Below, in pieces: positions 59,743-64,000 of a stretch of 64,000 nucleotides of DNA (position 1 is its first letter; every line of letters begins with the position of its first letter). The notes beneath the pieces are model-generated. The model searched no databases and was not told the DNA's origin. It worked only from the letters and a program-made list of their open reading frames with translations. Both the position numbers and the translations under genes were made by a program. The stretch is from an uncultured Collinsella sp. (GTDB lineage Bacteria > Actinomycetota > Coriobacteriia > Coriobacteriales > Coriobacteriaceae), in the NCBI GenBank assembly GCA_902479135.1, contig CABSNU010000008.1, forward strand, positions 1-64,000. Direction: 5' to 3'.

Positions 59743-59770
59743 TTGCTAGCAACTTGATGTTGCGGGCAGC

Positions 59771-60076
59771 TTAGAACTTGTGGCCGCACTTCTTGCAGAC
59801 GCGCAGCTTGTTCTTGCCGTCCTTCTCGTGACCGACGCGGGTAACCTTACCGCACTCGGGGCAGACGAGATTGACGTTGGAGGCATCGATGGGAGCCTCC
59901 TGCGAAACGATGCCGCCCTGCTGGTTGGCAGCGTTGGGCTTGACGGCCTTCTTGACGACCGAAACGCCCTCGACAACGACCTTGTTCTCGGCGGGGAGAG
60001 CACGCAGGATAACGCCCTGCTTGCCGCGATCCTTACCAGAGAGAACCTGGACCTTATCGCCCTTCTTGATATACAT
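59771..60076 (-). CDS. rplX: 50S ribosomal protein L24
   Basis: Assembly initiator of the large subunit, 101 residues. MYIKKGDKVQVLSGKDRGKQ (KOW motif) and the C-terminal CPECGKVTRVGHEKDGKNKL with CKKCG; the two cysteine pairs (CPEC, CKKC) form a zinc ribbon seen in some L24 proteins. It is now the last gene of its transcript, followed by a terminator instead of rplE. ATG after GGGGAG. Confidence 0.97.
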   Translation of the reverse strand: MYIKKGDKVQVLSGKDRGKQGVILRALPAENKVVVEGVSVVKKAVKPNAANQQGGIVSQEAPIDASNVNLVCPECGKVTRVGHEKDGKNKLRVCKKCGHKF

Positions 60077-60089
60077 ATATCTCCCCTAA

Positions 60090-60458
60090 CTACAGGGTCT
60101 CGGGAGCGAGCGAGACGATCTTCATGTACTTCTTGTCACGAAGCTCGCGAGCGACGGGCCCGAAGATACGGGTGCCGACGGGCGAACCATCGTTGTTGAT
60201 GACAACGCAGGCGTTCTCATCAAAGCGAATGTAGGAGCCATCCTTGCGGCGGATCTCCTTAACGGTGCGAACGACGACGCAACGGACAACGTCCTTCTTC
60301 TTGACGTTGGCGCCAGGGGTAGCCTCCTGGACAGCACCGATGAACACATCGCCGATGCCTGCATAACGACGCTTGGAACCGCCAAGCACCTTGATGCAGC
60401 GAATCTTGCGAGCGCCGGAGTTGTCGGCGACGTTCAGCATGGTTTGCATCTGAATCAT
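60090..60458 (-). CDS. rplN: 50S ribosomal protein L14
   Basis: Large-subunit protein at the interface with the small subunit, 122 residues. MIQMQTMLNVADNSGARKIR at the start and RELRDKKYMKIVSLAPE at the end are typical. The 118-bp gap upstream of it is unusually long and holds a structured element. Confidence 0.97.
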   Translation of the reverse strand: MIQMQTMLNVADNSGARKIRCIKVLGGSKRRYAGIGDVFIGAVQEATPGANVKKKDVVRCVVVRTVKEIRRKDGSYIRFDENACVVINNDGSPVGTRIFGPVARELRDKKYMKIVSLAPETL

Positions 60459-60483
60459 GGTAGATGTTCCTCCGAACTAAGAA

Positions 60484-60553
60484 CCGAAGAGAGGTGCGCA
60501 GCCTTTAGACGGCCTGTGGTATGCAAGCCAGGCATACGCACATCTTCGGAAAC
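60484..60553 (-). promoter_or_regulatory. Structured element in the rpsQ-rplN gap
   Basis: CCGAAGAGAGGTGCG (from 60484) pairs with CGCACATCTTCGG (to about 60552) through an interrupted long stem, with a smaller hairpin GTATGC/GCATAC inside. Gaps between these two genes are normally short, so this is a candidate RNA leader or regulatory target in the ribosomal operon. Confidence 0.45.
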
Positions 60554-60576
60554 GTACAAGTCGTAAGAGCGACTGC

Positions 60577-60837
60577 TTATTTAGCGCGCTCGACGACCTC
60601 GATGAGGCGCCAACGCTTCATCTTGGACATAGGACGGGTCTCCATAACGCGGACGGTGTCGCCCACGCCAGCCGTGCACTCCTCGTCGTGAGCGTGCAGC
60701 TTCTTGGAGCTGGTCATCATCTTGCCGTACTTGGGGTGACGCTTGCGCTCGGTGATGGTGACAACAATGGTCTTAGCACCGGAGACGGAGGTAACGACAC
60801 CCGTACGGACCTTACGCGAGTTACGCGAATCAGTCAT
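60577..60837 (-). CDS. rpsQ: 30S ribosomal protein S17
   Basis: OB-fold 16S rRNA binding protein, 86 residues. RTGVVTSVSGAKTIVVTITE and GDTVRVMETRPMSKMKRWRL are typical. ATG start; 16 bases after rpmC. Confidence 0.97.
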   Translation of the reverse strand: MTDSRNSRKVRTGVVTSVSGAKTIVVTITERKRHPKYGKMMTSSKKLHAHDEECTAGVGDTVRVMETRPMSKMKRWRLIEVVERAK

Positions 60838-60853
60838 GTTCTCTCCTTAGGTC

Positions 60854-61069
60854 CTACTCGGCGACAGCGGACTTCTCCGCTGCGATCTCGCGGGCGCGCT
60901 GCTCCGTGAGGACGCGAGCGATGTCCTTCTTCACGGTGTTGACGCGAGCGGTGTTGTCCAGCTGGCTGGTGGCCATCTGGAAACGAAGGTTAAAGAGCTC
61001 GGCGCGCATTTCCTTCAGCTTCTCAACGAGCTGAGCGTCCGAGAGCTCACGAATCTCTGCGGGCTTCAT
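60854..61069 (-). CDS. rpmC: 50S ribosomal protein L29
   Basis: Small helical protein at the peptide exit, 71 residues. MKPAEIRELSDAQLVEKLKE and the signature NTARVNTVKKDIARVLT are present. It overlaps the stop of rplP by one base. Confidence 0.97.
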   Translation of the reverse strand: MKPAEIRELSDAQLVEKLKEMRAELFNLRFQMATSQLDNTARVNTVKKDIARVLTEQRAREIAAEKSAVAE

Positions 61070-61572
61070 TAGTTCTCCTCCTTGGCGGCGGCGGCGTCCT
61101 CAGCAGCCCACTTGGCCTCGAGAGCGGCCTCCTCAGCCATCTCCTTCTCGATGCGCTGCTCAGCGTTCTTAGCAGCAACAATCTTGGTCTTGATGGGAAG
61201 CTTGTGCTGTGCAAGACGCAGAGCCTCGCGAGCGACCTCCTCGGGCACGCCCTTGACCTCGAACATGATGCGGCCGGGCTTGACGACGGCCACCCACTCC
61301 TCGGGGTTACCCTTACCAGAACCCATGCGAGTCTCGGCAGGCTTCTTGGTGATGGGCTTATCGGGGAAGATCGTGATGTACACACGACCGCCACGCTTCA
61401 TGTAGCGGGTCATGGCAATACGAGCGGCCTCGATCTGACGGTTGGTGATCCAATGGGCCTCGAGAGCCTGGATACCAAACTCGCCGAAATGCAGCTCGGT
61501 ATTACCCTTGGCCTGGCCCTTCATGGAGCCACGCTGCACCTTGCGGTGAAGAATACGCTTAGGGGCAAGCAC
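61069..61572 (-). CDS. rplP: 50S ribosomal protein L16
   Basis: Large-subunit protein near the A site, 167 residues, about 25 longer than the norm. The core is standard: MLAPKRILHRKVQRGSMKG, RGGRVYITIFPDKPITKKPA and GKGNPEEWVAVVKPGRI. The extra C-terminal part (from about residue 140) is Ala/Glu/Lys-rich and probably disordered. The start is GTG, overlapping the stop of rpsC by one base. Confidence 0.97.
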   Translation of the reverse strand: MLAPKRILHRKVQRGSMKGQAKGNTELHFGEFGIQALEAHWITNRQIEAARIAMTRYMKRGGRVYITIFPDKPITKKPAETRMGSGKGNPEEWVAVVKPGRIMFEVKGVPEEVAREALRLAQHKLPIKTKIVAAKNAEQRIEKEMAEEAALEAKWAAEDAAAAKEEN

Positions 61573-62282
61573 TACTGACCCCTCCTCTCGGAGTTACGAC
61601 GACGAGGACGGGAAGAGCCCTCGAGTGCAGGGTTGGGAACAGGCTGGCCCGGGAGCTTCTCGCCCAGGTAGATCCAGACCTTCACGCCGCAAGCGCCCAT
61701 GGTGGTGCTGGCGACAGCCGTGCCGTAGTCGATCTTGGCACGGAGGGTGTGCAGAGGCACGCGACCCTCACGGTACCACTCACGACGGCCCATCTCGGCA
61801 CCGCCGAGACGACCGGAGCACTGGATACGGATGCCCTTAGCGCCGGCCTTGCGGGCGGACTGGACAGCCTTGCGCATAGCGCGACGGAAGGCAACGCGGC
61901 CCTCGAGCTGCTCGGCGATAGACTGAGCAACGAGGTTGGCGTCGAGCTCGGGGCGCTTGATCTCGACAACGTCGACGGAGAGCTGGCCCTTGGAGACGCC
62001 AGCGACCTTCTCGAGCTCGGTGCGGAGGGTATCGATCTCGGCACCCTTCTTACCGATGACAACGCCGGGGCGAGCGGTGAGGATGATGACCTTCACCTTG
62101 TCACCAGCGCGCTCGATCTCGACGCGGGAGACAGCTGCGCGGGAAAGACGCTTCTCGAGGTACTTGCGGATCTCGAGATCGTTACCGAGGGTCTTAGCGT
62201 AATCCTTCTCTGCGAACCAGCGGGAGCGCCAGTTCTCGGTGATGCCAAGACGGAAGCCGGTGGGGTAGACTTTCTGACCCAT
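61572..62282 (-). CDS. rpsC: 30S ribosomal protein S3
   Basis: mRNA entry-site protein, 236 residues with KH domain VIIGKKGAEI-type segment (GVVIGKKGAEIDTLRTELEK) near residue 72 and C-terminal domain GRLGGAEMGRREWYREGRVP near residue 156. The end is basic (RPRRRNSERRGQ). Confidence 0.98.
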   Translation of the reverse strand: MGQKVYPTGFRLGITENWRSRWFAEKDYAKTLGNDLEIRKYLEKRLSRAAVSRVEIERAGDKVKVIILTARPGVVIGKKGAEIDTLRTELEKVAGVSKGQLSVDVVEIKRPELDANLVAQSIAEQLEGRVAFRRAMRKAVQSARKAGAKGIRIQCSGRLGGAEMGRREWYREGRVPLHTLRAKIDYGTAVASTTMGACGVKVWIYLGEKLPGQPVPNPALEGSSRPRRRNSERRGQ

Positions 62283-62288
62283 ACAGCT

Positions 62289-62660
62289 TTACGCCTCCTT
62301 TCGAGGAGCAACGACGACGGTGATGTGGGAAGTACGCTTCAGAATGCGAGAAGCGGAACCCTTGGCGCGGGGACGGATGCGCTTAAGCGTCGGACCCTCG
62401 TCAACATAGGCAGCGGCGACAACCAGGTTGTCGGCACGCAGACCGTTGTTGTTCTCGGCGTTCGCAACGGCGGAACGGAGAACCTTCTCGACATCCACGG
62501 CGACGGCGCGGTCGCAGAAGTGGAGGATGTCGAAGGCCTGAGCGACAGGCTTGCGGCGGATCAGATCGACCACCAGGCGGGCCTTGCTGGGGGAAACACG
62601 CACGTACTTAGCGACGGCGCGAACCTCGGTGGCCTCAGTTTCAATAGACTTAGTTGCCAT
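62289..62660 (-). CDS. rplV: 50S ribosomal protein L22
   Basis: Exit-tunnel protein, 123 residues. AKYVRVSPSKARLVVDLIRR near residue 17 and the tunnel-loop region with RIRPRAKGSASRILKRTSHI near residue 92 are typical. Six bases upstream of rpsC. Confidence 0.98.
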   Translation of the reverse strand: MATKSIETEATEVRAVAKYVRVSPSKARLVVDLIRRKPVAQAFDILHFCDRAVAVDVEKVLRSAVANAENNNGLRADNLVVAAAYVDEGPTLKRIRPRAKGSASRILKRTSHITVVVAPRKEA

Positions 62661-62674
62661 TTACGGTTAACCCC

Positions 62675-62935
62675 CTATTTGGCCTTGTGGCCACGGAACG
62701 TACGAGTCGGCGCGAACTCGCCGAGCTTGTGACCAACCATGGACTCGGTAACATACACGGGCACATGCTTGCGGCCGTCGTGGACGGCGATGGTGTGACC
62801 AACCATCTCGGGGAAGATGGTGGACGCGCGGGACCAGGTCTTCACGACGTCCTTCTTGCCAGCCTCGTTCATCGCGGTGATACGCGAGAGAAGGCGAGTC
62901 TCCACGAACGGGCCCTTTTTGAGACTTCTGCTCAT
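62675..62935 (-). CDS. rpsS: 30S ribosomal protein S19
   Basis: Head protein of the small subunit, 86 residues. MSRSLKKGPFVE at the start and GHKLGEFAPTRTFRGHKAK at the end are diagnostic. Between rplB and rplV as usual. Confidence 0.98.
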   Translation of the reverse strand: MSRSLKKGPFVETRLLSRITAMNEAGKKDVVKTWSRASTIFPEMVGHTIAVHDGRKHVPVYVTESMVGHKLGEFAPTRTFRGHKAK

Positions 62936-62967
62936 AAGTGCTTTCTCCTAAAACTCGGTATCCGAAA

Positions 62968-63798
62968 TTACTTCTTACGGCGACGAATGATGTGCTGGTT
63001 CGAGACCTTCTTCTTCTTGCGCGTACGAAGGCCCTTCGTCGGCTTACCCCAGGGGGTAACAGAGGGACGACCAGAGGTGTGGTTCTTGCCCTCGCCACCG
63101 CCGTGCGGGTGGTCGACAGGGTTCATGACGGTACCGCGGACGGTCGGGCGCACGTTCATGTGACGCTTACGGCCGGCCTTGCCGATGACGATGTTGGAGT
63201 GATCGGCGTTGCCGACCTCACCGACGGTGGCGCGGCAGGTAACGAGGATGCGGCGCATCTCGGAGGAAGGCATACGGACGATAGCGTACTTGCCCTCCTT
63301 ACCCATCAGCTGGCAGGAGTTACCGGCGGAACGGGCGATAGCGGCGCCCTTGCCCGGCTGGAACTCGACGGCGTGGATGAGCGTACCGACGGGGATGTCG
63401 GCGAGGGGCAGAGCGTTGCCCGGCTTGATGTCGGCGTCAGAACCGGACATGATGGTCTGACCGACCTCGAGGCCCTTGGGGGCCAGGATGTAGCGCTTCT
63501 CACCGTCAGCGTAGTGCAGCAGAGCGATGCGAGCGGAACGGTTCGGATCGTACTCGATCGTGGCAACCTTGGCGGGCACGCCGTCCTTGTTGCGCTTGAA
63601 GTCGATCACGCGGTAACGACGCTTCACGCCGCCGCCCTGGTGGCGGGTGGTGATGCGGCCGTTGTTGTTACGACCGGCCTTCTTGGGCAGGGGCTCGAGA
63701 AGAGACTTCTCGGGCTTGGTGCAGGTGATCTCGGAGAAATCGGAGATCGTCTGCCAACGCCTACCAGCGGAGGTCGGCTTAAGGTGCTTTACAGCCAT
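62968..63798 (-). CDS. rplB: 50S ribosomal protein L2
   Basis: Peptidyl-transferase-centre protein, 276 residues. MAVKHLKPTSAGRR at the start, GRNNNGRITTRHQGGGVKRR near residue 45, and the conserved VMNPVDHPHGGGEG near residue 222 with the functional His. The start at 63798 has GAAAGGGA upstream; the longer frame to 63873 is not used. Confidence 0.98.
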   Translation of the reverse strand: MAVKHLKPTSAGRRWQTISDFSEITCTKPEKSLLEPLPKKAGRNNNGRITTRHQGGGVKRRYRVIDFKRNKDGVPAKVATIEYDPNRSARIALLHYADGEKRYILAPKGLEVGQTIMSGSDADIKPGNALPLADIPVGTLIHAVEFQPGKGAAIARSAGNSCQLMGKEGKYAIVRMPSSEMRRILVTCRATVGEVGNADHSNIVIGKAGRKRHMNVRPTVRGTVMNPVDHPHGGGEGKNHTSGRPSVTPWGKPTKGLRTRKKKKVSNQHIIRRRKK

Positions 63799-63977
63799 TA
63801 CAATCCCTTTCAATAGGAATCCGTTAGCCATCGCAGACAGGGATTCGAGGTTCTGCCTCGGGTGCGATGACACCGGACGTATACACGGTTCCGGGCGTGT
63901 CCATTTTATACGCCCAAAACCTTGAGCTCTCGCCTCCCCTATTTGGGAGGCATGAGCTCACTCAACAGCAGCGAGTC
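63799..63977 (-). promoter_or_regulatory. Long rplW-rplB intergenic region with hairpin
   Basis: These 179 bases between two genes that are normally almost adjacent contain a two-part hairpin at 63923-63960: TGAGCTC with GAGCTCA outside, GCCTCCC with GGGAGGC inside, six-base loop. A small GAGG/CCTC hairpin lies near 63850, and TATAAA (minus strand, about 63904-63909) lies after the large hairpin. It may be a leader, attenuator or processing site. No gene is seen. Confidence 0.45.
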
Positions 63978-64000
63978 TTAGGCCTGGTTGCCAAAGACCT
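63978..64000 (-). CDS. rplW: 50S ribosomal protein L23, C-terminal fragment
   Basis: Only the last seven codons are in the window, reading VFGNQA before a TAA stop. The peptide fits the end of L23 (usual ending FG plus a short acidic or polar tail) and L23 is the expected gene before rplB. Called mainly on position. Confidence 0.6.

Noticed and set aside
21387..59770. Prophage or integrative element as explanation for the inserted block
   Set aside because: No integrase, transposase, phage structural, replication or conjugation gene was recognised, and no tRNA or direct-repeat attachment site was found at the edges; only the inverted-repeat family is shared.

Overview
The window looks like chromosome from a Coriobacteriia gut actinobacterium, most likely Collinsella or a close relative. 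The support is a GC-rich sequence, the actinobacterial order of the ribosomal genes, a zinc-type S14, alanine-rich tails on L16 and L17, and an anaerobic purine-degradation gene set. This is inference from gene content; no database was searched. Almost all long open frames opposite the genes listed are antisense shadows.

Layout. (1) 0-11.5 kb: a HAD phosphatase, adenine deaminase, TyrRS, a U32 protein, a class A penicillin-binding protein, ArgR, a glycosyltransferase and TruA. (2) 11.6-21.4 kb, minus strand: the distal spc and alpha operons, running from rplE to rplQ and including secY, adk, map, infA, rpmJ and rpoA. (3) 21.4-59.8 kb: 26 non-ribosomal genes. (4) 59.8-64 kb, minus strand: the proximal half of the same ribosomal cluster, from rplW (cut by the window end) to rplX. 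Regions 2 and 4 are normally continuous. Here the rplX-rplE junction is interrupted by 38,384 bp. There is a terminator just after rplX, a promoter-like sequence before rplE, and a copy of the same inverted-repeat family close to each edge.

The inserted block carries two halves of a cluster known from E. coli as yge-yqe-ygf-xdhD. The first half (21.7-32.8 kb) holds xdhC, yqeB and yqeC (cofactor and selenium maturation of the molybdenum hydroxylase), mocA, a hydantoinase/dihydropyrimidinase, carbamate kinase, ygeW, ygeY and diaminopropionate ammonia-lyase. The second half (42.5-52.9 kb) holds the molybdenum hydroxylase xdhD, an RnfB-like polyferredoxin, the flavoprotein ygfK, the amidohydrolase ssnA and a purine permease. 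Together with adenine deaminase they suggest uptake and anaerobic breakdown of purines to ammonia, carbamoyl phosphate (giving ATP) and pyruvate. Each half has a divergent regulator of the YheO/DauR type at its head.

Between the halves (32.9-42.1 kb) lies an unrelated accessory stretch: a Pro/Ala-rich membrane-anchored protein, a DUF4143-type ATPase with a four-copy 33-bp repeat upstream, a protein with an AbiEi-like start and a PD-(D/E)XK-like end set between two arrays of 61/62-bp hairpin repeats, and a YhgE-like secreted protein with an MMPL transporter. A third copy of the hairpin array follows. After the second half come ridA, a second U32 gene with an RluA-type pseudouridine synthase, and a DeoR regulator with a Gfo/Idh/MocA oxidoreductase. 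The intergenic spaces in 21-60 kb are rich in several families of perfect or near-perfect hairpin repeats.
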